Source of the DNA: Eutrophocola sp964490145
Lineage (GTDB): Bacteria > Pseudomonadota > Gammaproteobacteria > Pseudomonadales > Pseudohongiellaceae
Reading direction: 5' to 3'
Assembly (NCBI GenBank): GCA_964490145.1
Contig: CAZBBS010000040.1
Span: 1 to 25,024, forward strand
Length of the DNA stretch: 25,024 nucleotides
Of the stretch, positions 1 to 6,750 are shown piece after piece. Position numbers and translations under genes: made by a program. The stretch's first letter is position 1; each line of letters opens with the position of its first letter. The notes under the pieces are model-generated. The model did not search any database. It was not told where the DNA came from and saw only the letters and a list, made by a program, of their open reading frames with translations.

Positions 1-18
1 GGTCTGGTTTTTCTTTTT
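1..18 (+). terminator. 3' half of an intrinsic terminator cut by the window edge
   Basis: The window opens with GGTCTGGTTTTTC and a T-rich run. This is the right arm and tail of the same terminator seen complete at 150-180. The left arm, and probably an intact tRNA gene, should lie just outside the window. Confidence 0.6.
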
Positions 19-142
19 GGGCCTTCGGCCAAATCCGATGGTTGTTCCGCAACAATCGGCAGGTTCCGAAACGAGTAAACAGTACAGCCACAGCCACGTT
101 TCGCTGCAAGGATAAACGGTTCGAACCCAACATGACCCACCA
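19..142 (+). repeat. Tandem repeat module 1 ending in a tRNA-Lys-like 3' end
   Basis: First of three nearly identical 124-bp modules. It starts GGGCCTTCGGCC, holds an imperfect hairpin around CCGAT...ATCGG and a CGAAACG...CGTTTCG stem. It ends (117-142) with CGGTTCGAACCC then CATGACCCACCA, which matches the T-loop, acceptor 3' strand and CCA of a tRNA with acceptor GGGTCAT, most like tRNA-Lys. The T-stem does not pair and no 5' half exists, so this is a remnant and not a functional tRNA. A terminator follows. Confidence 0.75.
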
Positions 143-149
143 AATTCAG

Positions 150-180
150 AACCAGACTTCGGTCTGGTTTTTCTTTTTGG
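150..180 (+). terminator. Intrinsic terminator with UUCG tetraloop
   Basis: AACCAGAC (150-157), loop TTCG, GTCTGGTT (162-169), then a T-rich tail. It directly follows the CCA end of module 1, as expected behind a tRNA transcription unit. Confidence 0.85.
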
Positions 181-302
181 GCCTTCGGCCAAATCCGATG
201 GTTGTTCCGCAACAACCGGCAGGTTCCGAAACGAGTAAACAGTACAGCCACAGCAATGTTTCGCTGCCAGGATAAACGGTTCGAGCCCAACATGACCCAC
301 CA
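179..302 (+). repeat. Tandem repeat module 2 ending in a tRNA-Lys-like 3' end
   Basis: Second module, exactly 160 bp after module 1 and differing from it at only a handful of positions. Its tRNA-like end is 277-302 (TTCGAGCCC instead of TTCGAACCC). The CGAAACG stem partner has become TGTTTCG, which keeps pairing through a G-U pair. Confidence 0.75.
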
Positions 303-310
303 AATTCAGA

Positions 311-335
311 AACCAGGCACTAGCCTGGTTTTTTT
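311..335 (+). terminator. Intrinsic terminator behind repeat module 2
   Basis: AACCAGGC (311-318), loop ACTA, GCCTGGTT (323-330), then a run of T. Stem bases differ from the 150-180 terminator on both arms, so pairing is kept although the sequence has changed. Confidence 0.85.
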
Positions 336-367
336 ATGGGCAAACATCCTGGGTAAGTGAATCAAAT

Positions 368-491
368 GGGCCTTCGGCCAAATCCGATGGTTGTTCCGCA
401 TCAATCGGCAGGTTCCGAAACGATTAAACAGTACAGCCACATCAACATTTCGCTGCAAGGATAAACGGTTCGAGCCCAACATGACCCACCA
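368..491 (+). repeat. Tandem repeat module 3 ending in a tRNA-Lys-like 3' end
   Basis: Third module, 189 bp after module 2; the extra 29 bp lie in the spacer at about 336-367. The tRNA-like end is 466-491, again finishing CATGACCCACCA. This copy is slightly more diverged in the CGAAACG stem (partner CATTTCG). Confidence 0.75.
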
Positions 492-498
492 AATCAGA

Positions 499-522
499 AA
501 CCAGGCACTAGCCTGGTTTTTT
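499..522 (+). terminator. Intrinsic terminator behind repeat module 3
   Basis: AACCAGGC (499-506), loop ACTA, GCCTGGTT (511-518), then T. It lies between the repeat array and the convergent end of ligB. The T-run is on the plus strand, so it mainly stops plus-strand transcripts. Confidence 0.8.
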
Positions 523-546
523 GTTGGGCCTGAATAACGCCCTCTA

Positions 547-1398
547 TTACTTCTGATATCTCACCGGCCTCAACACCATATGCCCCACCGCCGTATTGGA
601 GGCAGGCACATGGTAGAAGCGGTAAAGTTCCTCCACCTTTTCCCCCAGTGCGCCGCGCATGGCCAGCCACATGATCAGTTCGATACCCTCGGTGCCGGCC
701 TGCTGGATATACTCCAGGCGGGTAATTTTTCGCAGTTCACTGGGGTAATCGGCCATGCGGTCAAGGAAGGCATTATCAAACTCGGGATTAATCAGGCCGG
801 CGCGATGGCCCAGCAGCTGATGGCTCATGCCACCGGTTCCCCAGATCTGGACATTCAGGTCCTGGGGAAAACTTTCCACGGCATCGGCAATGGCCTGCCC
901 AAGACAAAAACAGCGGTTTCCGGATGGAGTGGGAAACTGCGTGGTATTGAAGGCAATGGGAATAACTCTCACAGGCCAGGCATCCACCTTGCCAAAGACC
1001 AGTGACAACGGCACGGTGAGGCCATGATCCACATCAATATCATTCATGATGGTGATGTCGAATTCGTCGATGATGAGCTGTTCCGTGATGTGGCCGGCCA
1101 GTTCCGGAAATCCGGGCACCACTGGCACCTGGCGAGCACCCCAGCCTTCATCAGCGGGTTTGAATTCCTCGGCAAAGCCGATGGCGAAGGTCGGTACAAT
1201 GTCCAGCATCATGGAAGAGGCGTGGTCGTTATAGCACAGGATCACGACATCCGGCTTTTCATCCTTCACCCACTGTTGTACCCATTGATAGCCGTCGAAA
1301 ACCGGTTTCCAGTAGTCTTCCTGAGTTTTATTCAGATCAAACGCGGCGCCCATGGCCGGGATATGACTGGTGGCGATGCCTGCGTTGATGGTTGCCAT
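547..1398 (-). CDS. ligB: Protocatechuate 4,5-dioxygenase beta subunit (LigB-type class III extradiol dioxygenase)
   Basis: Catalytic subunit of a non-haem Fe(II) extradiol dioxygenase that opens the ring of protocatechuate (or a close relative such as gallate) between C4 and C5. The 283-residue sequence follows Sphingobium LigB closely. Visible are the iron ligands His12 (SHIPA) and His59 (NDHAS), Glu240 in the GIELIMW segment as the likely third ligand, and the catalytic-base region GGMSHQ (His193). These are LigB His12, His61, Glu242 and His195 shifted by the expected two residues. Start ATG at 1398 has AGGA seven bases upstream. It lies 18 nt behind ligA and is last in a minus-strand operon. 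Family assignment is firm; the exact substrate is inferred. No ligC/I/J/K genes are in the window. Confidence 0.93.
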   Translation of the reverse strand: MATINAGIATSHIPAMGAAFDLNKTQEDYWKPVFDGYQWVQQWVKDEKPDVVILCYNDHASSMMLDIVPTFAIGFAEEFKPADEGWGARQVPVVPGFPELAGHITEQLIIDEFDITIMNDIDVDHGLTVPLSLVFGKVDAWPVRVIPIAFNTTQFPTPSGNRCFCLGQAIADAVESFPQDLNVQIWGTGGMSHQLLGHRAGLINPEFDNAFLDRMADYPSELRKITRLEYIQQAGTEGIELIMWLAMRGALGEKVEELYRFYHVPASNTAVGHMVLRPVRYQK

Positions 1399-1416
1399 GA
1401 CGTATTCCTGAATGGT

Positions 1417-1806
1417 TTAGTTTTTACCCGGTGTGCGTCCGCCAGCGAGCATCATGGCGGCATATTCATCCGGGGTCATGCCAGTCATGGAACTGACAGC
1501 CTTGACCGTGCTCCAGCCATCGGTGTTGGACAGTTTGACCAGAAAATAGATATTGCCGCCCAGTTCGATCAGGCGGGTGAAGTCGCGATCAAGGACAGCC
1601 TGTTTCTGATCGTCACTCATCAAAAAACGATCCAGATACTCCTTTTCATCCTGTTTGAAAGCTTCCCTGTTGGGAGCCTCCATCAGTGACATACAGAACT
1701 TGTGCAAATGATAGGCTTCCCGCGAACGACGGGCATTGAAAACGGTCGTGCCGGGAATTTTTTCCAGCTCATCCAGGGAATAGAGTCGGTCGCGCATGTT
1801 GAGCAC
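1417..1806 (-). CDS. ligA: Protocatechuate 4,5-dioxygenase alpha subunit (LigA)
   Basis: Small helical subunit that caps the LigB active site; LigAB form an alpha2beta2 enzyme. At 126-129 residues it is close to Sphingobium LigA (about 139). It shows the family landmarks IPGTTVFNARRSREAYHL, the FCMSLMEAPNREAFK segment, and SMTGMTPDEYAAMMLAGGR near the C-terminus. The start is uncertain: GTG at 1806 or ATG at 1797, and neither has a convincing ribosome-binding site. The same frame stays open upstream to a stop at 1948-1950 without another ATG, GTG or TTG. The gene precedes ligB by 18 nt and follows the SnoaL-like gene by about 90 nt. Confidence 0.9.
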   Translation of the reverse strand: MLNMRDRLYSLDELEKIPGTTVFNARRSREAYHLHKFCMSLMEAPNREAFKQDEKEYLDRFLMSDDQKQAVLDRDFTRLIELGGNIYFLVKLSNTDGWSTVKAVSSMTGMTPDEYAAMMLAGGRTPGKN

Positions 1807-1895
1807 CAGGGAGGAAGTGGATTCCGGTTCAAAGTACCAAAGCCACTGGTGCTTAGCCAGATATTTCGGCCAGATGGCAGCCCTCTGGCAGGGGC

Positions 1896-2333
1896 TCAGG
1901 TGGTAAAAATAATTCTTCCGGTCGAACGGGCAATTTTCCAGCCCGCATCAGTCAGGGCGAAATCAATTTCAAACTCACCCATTAACTGTGAAGCATTAGC
2001 CTTGACGCCAAATTTTGCTTTTTCAGCATCAAGAGGGGCCATGAACAGGGTGGCATAGTAGCTCCCACGGGCATGGTGCTCATCTATGGGGTCAATGATG
2101 ATGTTGCTGATGATATGGCGGGCAATTCGGTCATTGGGTCGGGCTTCATAGGCAGCCAGGATGTTGTCGCGACCTTTGGTGAAGTTATCCGGGTCCGTGG
2201 GACGGGCCAGCGCACCATTGTCAGTGAAAAGGGCACTGGCGGCCTGCCAGTCCAGCCTGTCATTGTAGTGGTAGTACAGGTTAACCAGCCTGGTGCAGGC
2301 CAGTTCTATGGCTTGTTTCTGGTGCATGTCCAT
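1896..2333 (-). CDS. SnoaL-like / NTF2-fold protein
   Basis: A 145-residue single-domain protein of the NTF2/SnoaL-like superfamily (cone-shaped alpha+beta barrels that include ketosteroid isomerase and the small subunits of ring-hydroxylating dioxygenases). Recognisable parts are the N-terminal helix with YYHYNDRLDW, the ALFTDNGAL strand, GRDNILAAYEARPNDRIARH and the C-terminal GWKIARSTGRI. It lies 24 nt behind the symporter gene and ahead of ligAB on the same strand, so a role in aromatic-compound turnover (isomerase, hydrolase or binding protein) is plausible but inferred. No catalytic residue can be assigned with confidence. Confidence 0.8.
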   Translation of the reverse strand: MDMHQKQAIELACTRLVNLYYHYNDRLDWQAASALFTDNGALARPTDPDNFTKGRDNILAAYEARPNDRIARHIISNIIIDPIDEHHARGSYYATLFMAPLDAEKAKFGVKANASQLMGEFEIDFALTDAGWKIARSTGRIIFTT

Positions 2334-2357
2334 GGGGCGGCAATCCCTGGCTGGGTT

Positions 2358-3707
2358 TCAGGTTTCAGGTGCTTCGGGTTTCAACAGTTTCCTGGTAACC
2401 AGAGCGGCGGTTACCGAGCCATTCACATTCAGGGCCGTTCTTGCCATATCAATCAGTGGCTCAATGGAAATCAGCAGCGCCACGACTGTCACCGGCATCC
2501 CGAGAGCCGGCAGAACCACCAGTGCGGCATTGGTCGCGCCGCCGCCAACACCGGCTATGCCGAACGAACCGATGGCTATAATCAGTAGCAGCGTGACAAT
2601 GAACTGGGCATCAATGGCAATACCCACAGTAGGCGCCACCATCATTGCCAGCATGGCTGGATAGATGCCAGCGCAGCCATTCTGGCCAATGGTGGCGCCA
2701 AAGGAGGCGGCAATATTGGCAACAGGCGCCGGGATGCCCAGAGTTTCAATCTGCGTCCGAATAGACAGGGGGATGGAGGCTGCGGAGCTGCGCGTAGTGA
2801 ACGCAAAAATCAGTAAAGGCCATACCTGTTTGTAATATTGCAGGGGCCTTATGCCAATTACCGTGATAATCAGGGCGTGCACACAAAACATGAGTGCGAT
2901 GGCCATGAATGAGGCGATGACGAAACTGATAAGCGTGAGTATGGCGCCACCATCAGAGCCGGCAATCACCCGGGTCATCAGGGCGAGTACACCATAAGGG
3001 GTAAACTGAATCACCAGCTTCACAAAGCGCATAACCACTGCCTGGGTGATGCTGACAAAACGGCGGATGCTGGCGCCGCGTTCCGGGTCTTCCTCGGCGA
3101 CCAGCATGGCAGCCACGCCAAACAACAGGCCAAAGAGAACAACCGCGATTATCGATACATCGCGGGCACCGGTCAGGTCGTAAAAAATATTGGTGGATAC
3201 AAAGCTGACCAGTAAATCCGGTATCTGCAGGCTGGCCACGCCGGCTGGCCGGGTGCTCAGTTCTGCGGCTTTTGCTGTCTCGGCAACGCCTTCTGTCAGT
3301 CCTTCAGCAGTGAGTCCGAAGATACTGGCCATGATCACACCCAGCAGTGCAGCAATCATGGTGGTCACCAGTAATACGGCTATTACGGATCCACCAATAC
3401 GGCCCAGGGTTTTGACTTCCTCCACCTTGAGTACCGATGCAATCATGGTGATCAGCACCAGGGGCATGATGATCAGTTTGAGCAGGTTGACATAGCCGTT
3501 AGCCACGACATTGGTCCAGGTCAGTGTGGCCTGCACAGCTGGGGTGTCAAAGCCATAGGCGAGCTGCATGAAAAACCCGAACACCACCCCGCCCAGCAGG
3601 CCTGCCAGCACGCGATGTGACAAAGGCTTGCCGCTACCTGCATAGCGAAACAACAGATAGCACAGGGCCATAAATACGCAGATATTGAACAGGGCGGGCA
3701 TGGGCAC
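2358..3707 (-). CDS. Dicarboxylate/amino acid:cation symporter family, TcyP/YdjN-like
   Basis: An inner-membrane secondary transporter of the DAACS (SDF) family, 449 residues with about eight to ten hydrophobic segments. It resembles E. coli YdjN/TcyP (L-cystine uptake) along the whole length: GNGYVNLLKLIIMPLVL-type first half, AGLTAEGL-like turn (FGLTAEGLTEG), FTTRSSAASIPLSI (first hairpin), GATIGQNGCAGIYPAMLA, and AGVGGGATNAALVVLPALGMP near the C-terminus. It is first in the operon with the SnoaL-like gene and ligAB. That position suggests it may import an organic acid related to the dioxygenase substrate; cystine uptake, as in the nearest known relative, remains the alternative. I give no symbol because substrate specificity cannot be read from the sequence. 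Confidence 0.88.
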   Translation of the reverse strand: MPMPALFNICVFMALCYLLFRYAGSGKPLSHRVLAGLLGGVVFGFFMQLAYGFDTPAVQATLTWTNVVANGYVNLLKLIIMPLVLITMIASVLKVEEVKTLGRIGGSVIAVLLVTTMIAALLGVIMASIFGLTAEGLTEGVAETAKAAELSTRPAGVASLQIPDLLVSFVSTNIFYDLTGARDVSIIAVVLFGLLFGVAAMLVAEEDPERGASIRRFVSITQAVVMRFVKLVIQFTPYGVLALMTRVIAGSDGGAILTLISFVIASFMAIALMFCVHALIITVIGIRPLQYYKQVWPLLIFAFTTRSSAASIPLSIRTQIETLGIPAPVANIAASFGATIGQNGCAGIYPAMLAMMVAPTVGIAIDAQFIVTLLLIIAIGSFGIAGVGGGATNAALVVLPALGMPVTVVALLISIEPLIDMARTALNVNGSVTAALVTRKLLKPEAPET

Positions 3708-3743
3708 TATGGGTGACCTTCGATCAGGGTAGACGTGCTGACA

Positions 3744-3774
3744 AGTATAACCAGATTACCGGAGCACTGGTGAA
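3744..3774 (-). promoter_or_regulatory. Possible sigma70 promoter for the symporter-lig operon
   Basis: Reading the minus strand, TATACT (3744-3749) could be a -10 and TTCACC (3769-3774) a -35, with a rather long 19-bp spacer, about 40 bp before the symporter ATG. Weak evidence from hexamer resemblance only. Confidence 0.3.
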
Positions 3775-3818
3775 ATGCCTGGGTTTATGGTGAATGTGGG
3801 TGCCAGTTCCCGGTTTTT

Positions 3819-4673
3819 TTATGTCGCCGGTATTGGTGAGGGGGCCAGGTTGATACGAAACAGTATCCTGATGCCAGCTCCAGTCAGTGCCAGGCTTAAC
3901 AACAACAGGATGACAGGCGCCACAATACTGCCTGACTGGGTTTCCGAAATCGCCGTCATCTGCTGTCCCAGCACAGAAATGCCGACTCCCGTCAGTATCA
4001 TGCCGAAAGCGGTGATGAGCCAGCCAACAGGACTTCTCCAGTTAAAGGGGCTTTTTTCGGGTTCGCGTGTCCGGGTGCTGCGCAGAGCCCACAACAGACA
4101 GCTGATCCAGCCAACCAGGGTCCAGCCCAGGAGCAGGTTGATCAGCAGTTTTTTCAGGGTCTTGTGCGGGACACGGTTGAGTGCCATGAAGGTCGGGAAG
4201 AGATACAGGCGACATACCAGTAAAAACACCGGGAAGAATGCCTTTGTCTGACCAAGCAGTTCGAAATTGCCGGAGGCTGTGGATGTAGACACCAGGAACG
4301 TGGCGATGAAGGTGATAAAAAACAGCAGGCCGGTGACCAACTGCAGCAACCGTGGGTCAACAGTGAAATCGTCAAGGTTATCCTGCTGTTCAGGTCTTTG
4401 CTGCACAGGAGAAAGCATCGCGGCTAACAGTCCGGTCAGGATGTTGTAGGGAAACAGGATCATGAGTACAGGAAAACCGGCATCAATAAACAGGGCATTG
4501 ATCCAGACCTGGAGCAGCAGTGCCACTGCCATTACGGATACCAGCAGATCCATCAGATAAATCATCAAGCCCCGTACCAGGCCGTTACAGCGCAGCCAGA
4601 ACGCGGACCTGACCAGCAGAAACTGGGCCAGCATGGCAGGCAGCTTGACGATGCCGCCCCAGAACAGGAGCAC
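3819..4673 (-). CDS. Multi-pass membrane protein of unknown function (downstream open part)
   Basis: I do not recognise the family. The 284 residues form about seven strongly hydrophobic helices, separated by a charged loop (QQRPEQQDNLDDFTVDPR) and an RSTRTREPEKS loop, so it is an integral inner-membrane protein. The GTG start at 4673 has no ribosome-binding site. The frame continues upstream as convincing membrane-protein sequence (ATPAFSYIFQ) back to an in-frame TAA at 4704-4706, and beyond that to an ATG at 4817 that sits 17 nt behind the GT41 gene stop. The natural gene is therefore probably 3819-4817 with a nonsense codon at position 38. Either this is a pseudogene or sequencing error, or translation restarts at GTG. 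It is last in the ileS-aroG-lipoprotein-GT41 run. Confidence 0.6.
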   Translation of the reverse strand: MLLFWGGIVKLPAMLAQFLLVRSAFWLRCNGLVRGLMIYLMDLLVSVMAVALLLQVWINALFIDAGFPVLMILFPYNILTGLLAAMLSPVQQRPEQQDNLDDFTVDPRLLQLVTGLLFFITFIATFLVSTSTASGNFELLGQTKAFFPVFLLVCRLYLFPTFMALNRVPHKTLKKLLINLLLGWTLVGWISCLLWALRSTRTREPEKSPFNWRSPVGWLITAFGMILTGVGISVLGQQMTAISETQSGSIVAPVILLLLSLALTGAGIRILFRINLAPSPIPAT

Positions 4674-4703
4674 CTGGAAGATATAACTGAAAGCCGGTGT
4701 TGC

Positions 4704-4817
4704 TTAAGGTGAGCGTGGCGTCGTACTGATGTTGACTGACATGAAATACGCGGTAACAACAAAAAGGGCTGGTAGTATCAGCCAGAACCAGGTTTTGAAA
4801 GGAAATCGCTGTTTCAT
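4704..4817 (-). pseudogene. 5' end of the membrane-protein gene, cut off by in-frame TAA
   Basis: ATG at 4817 begins MKQRFPFKTWFWLILPALF, a typical first transmembrane segment with a positive N-terminus, and the frame runs 37 codons to TAA (4704-4706). Downstream of the TAA the same frame continues without another stop through the 284-residue ORF ending at 3819. Being in the same frame and hydrophobic on both sides, it is best read as the displaced start of that gene. Confidence 0.6.
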
Positions 4818-4834
4818 TCAACAGTAACTCGGTA

Positions 4835-6712
4835 TCAGGATTGAAGGCACCAATTGTTCCACATCTCCCGGTAGGCGGCTTCCAGTGAGCGGGTAAAGGT
4901 CATCGGGTCCAGTAAGGTGGAGGCTGCCATGGCAGGATGGATGCGGGCTCGCAGTTGCTCCAGTTCATCAGGGTGGTCTGCAAGCCCCTGCGCCAGGTCG
5001 ATGTAAGTTTCGGCTGAGTTGGTCACCAGTTCACCAAGACCCGCCTGCATCAGGACGCCTGTACTCATCCTGTTGCGGGATTCGCTGCTTGCAATGGTGA
5101 TCACAGGCACACCCATCCACAGGGCTTCGCAGGTTGTTGTGCAGCCACTGTAGGGGAAGGTGTCCAGGGCAATATCGACCTGTTCATACAGGGCCAGATG
5201 CTCCTCAAGGGACGCTGACCAGCTGACCAGCACCAGTCGGTCTTCGCTGATGTTTTGACCGCTGAACAGGGTTTTCAGACGTTCAACCGTGGCGGGATCC
5301 CCCAGGGATTTGGATTTAAGCAGCAGTCTGGAGCGGGGAACCCTGTGCAGGATTTCCGACCATACCCTGATGACCTCAGGCGTTACCTTGGCCATGTTGT
5401 TGAAGGAGGCAAAGGTGATGCTGTCTGGGTCCTGGTTTTCGCGTGTTTTGGGTTTGAGACCCGGTGGACGGAAACAAAGTGAACCGCGCGCCAGTCGTAT
5501 CAGCTGTTCAGTATGGCAATCTTCGGGCAGACCGGGTGGATCGAGCCATTCATCCGTGATCCTGAAGTCCATGGCCGACAGCCCGCTGGTGCTTGGATAG
5601 CCCAGGTAAGTGACCTGTATCGGAGCGGGTTTGAGCGCGAACACCGGCATGCGGTTACCGGCGCTATGACCAGAAAGGTCGACCAGAATGTCGATGCCAT
5701 CCTGTTGAATCAGGTTGGCCACATGCTCATCCGGCATGCCCAGAATGTCACGCCAGTGATCGCAAAGCCCCTGCAGGCGCTGGGTAATCCCGTCTCTGTA
5801 AATTATGTTGGCGTAGCAGAATATCTCAAATGCCTGTTTATCATGGGTGCCCAGTATGGGCTCGATGAAACTGGCAACCGGGTGCCGGTAGTAATCACCG
5901 GACACGTAACCAATGCGTAATTTACGTTGAGGATCCCGTGTGTTACCAAAAGTCCGTGTGCCGGCAACCTGGGGCTGGGCATAGTTTTTATCCCAGGCCA
6001 GGTGAGTCTGATAGAGGGTTGCGGCATCTACATCGGCATCGTAATTCATGCAGAGCAGCAGATTGGAAAAGGCTCTGGCATTGGCCGGCTGCAAGGACAG
6101 GACGCGTTTGTAACAGGCCTGGGCTTCATGGCTCATACCCTGGGCTTCAAGGATGTTGCCCATGTTGTTGTAGGCCTCGGCAAATTCAGGCTCGATGTTG
6201 ACGGCCAGCATCAGCGAGCGCTTGCCTTCCTCCAGTCGTCCAAGCTTGTACAGCGTGACGCCCCGGCTGTTGTGGGCATTGGCAAGTTCAGGGTTAAGGG
6301 CAATGGCCTGATCATAGGCTGCTATGGCCTCGTCGAGGCGGCCCAGGTTTTCCAGGGTGATACCCAGGTTGCAGAAAGCGTCTTCGTAGCGAGGGGCTAT
6401 GTCGATAGCCTGTTTGAACAGCATAACGGCGCGTTCATACTGCCCCTGTGCCTGCATGACCAGGCCCAGGTTGTTGTGAAAGGCGGCCTGGTTGCTGTCC
6501 TTGATGATGGCATGTGAAATCAGTTGGGAAGCAACATCCAGCTTGCCGGTCTGGAAAGCAATCATGCCAAGCAGATGGATGACCCCGGCATTTTCGGGGG
6601 CGACAGTCAGGACCTGCCGGTACAACTGTTCTGCTTCCTGCAAACGGCCAGCCTTATGGAGTTCGCGGGCCTGGTTGATGGTGTCGTGGATATCTGTTGT
6701 TGAACTGGTCAT
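4835..6712 (-). CDS. TPR-repeat glycosyltransferase family 41 protein (O-GlcNAc transferase / SPINDLY-like)
   Basis: A 625-residue bacterial relative of OGT and SPINDLY. About six tetratricopeptide repeats of 34 residues fill residues 9-212 (for example AFHNNLGLVMQAQGQYERAVMLFKQA-type units, each ending in a P-containing turn). The catalytic half follows: LRIGYVSGDYYRHPVASF, where the His lines up with the OGT active-site HP motif, IDILVDLSGHSAGNRM, PIQVTYLGYPSTSGL, and the nucleotide-sugar-binding C-lobe with FNNMAKVTPE and DTFPYSGCTTTCEALWMGVPVIT. No signal peptide, so it should be cytosolic and transfer a sugar from a nucleotide donor to Ser/Thr of a protein. The target is unknown. It lies between a probable lipoprotein gene (38 nt) and a membrane-protein gene (17 nt), apparently in one transcript. 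Confidence 0.9.
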   Translation of the reverse strand: MTSSTTDIHDTINQARELHKAGRLQEAEQLYRQVLTVAPENAGVIHLLGMIAFQTGKLDVASQLISHAIIKDSNQAAFHNNLGLVMQAQGQYERAVMLFKQAIDIAPRYEDAFCNLGITLENLGRLDEAIAAYDQAIALNPELANAHNSRGVTLYKLGRLEEGKRSLMLAVNIEPEFAEAYNNMGNILEAQGMSHEAQACYKRVLSLQPANARAFSNLLLCMNYDADVDAATLYQTHLAWDKNYAQPQVAGTRTFGNTRDPQRKLRIGYVSGDYYRHPVASFIEPILGTHDKQAFEIFCYANIIYRDGITQRLQGLCDHWRDILGMPDEHVANLIQQDGIDILVDLSGHSAGNRMPVFALKPAPIQVTYLGYPSTSGLSAMDFRITDEWLDPPGLPEDCHTEQLIRLARGSLCFRPPGLKPKTRENQDPDSITFASFNNMAKVTPEVIRVWSEILHRVPRSRLLLKSKSLGDPATVERLKTLFSGQNISEDRLVLVSWSASLEEHLALYEQVDIALDTFPYSGCTTTCEALWMGVPVITIASSESRNRMSTGVLMQAGLGELVTNSAETYIDLAQGLADHPDELEQLRARIHPAMAASTLLDPMTFTRSLEAAYREMWNNWCLQS

Positions 6713-6750
6713 GGTTAAACGTCGAATGGCCTGGTTGGGGTATTAAAACA

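Noticed and set aside
42..275. 77-residue plus-strand ORF across the repeats
   Set aside because: It runs through terminators and the tRNA-like end; the protein merely reflects the tandem repeat.
19..491. Functional tRNA genes or a CRISPR array in the repeat region
   Set aside because: Only the 3' end of a tRNA is present, its T-stem does not pair, and no 5' acceptor strand GGGTCAT exists. The units are long (124 bp) and not separated by unique spacers, so it is not a CRISPR.
2358..3707. Naming the symporter tcyP
   Set aside because: Similarity to YdjN/TcyP is strong, but the operon context points to another possible substrate, so the symbol was withheld.
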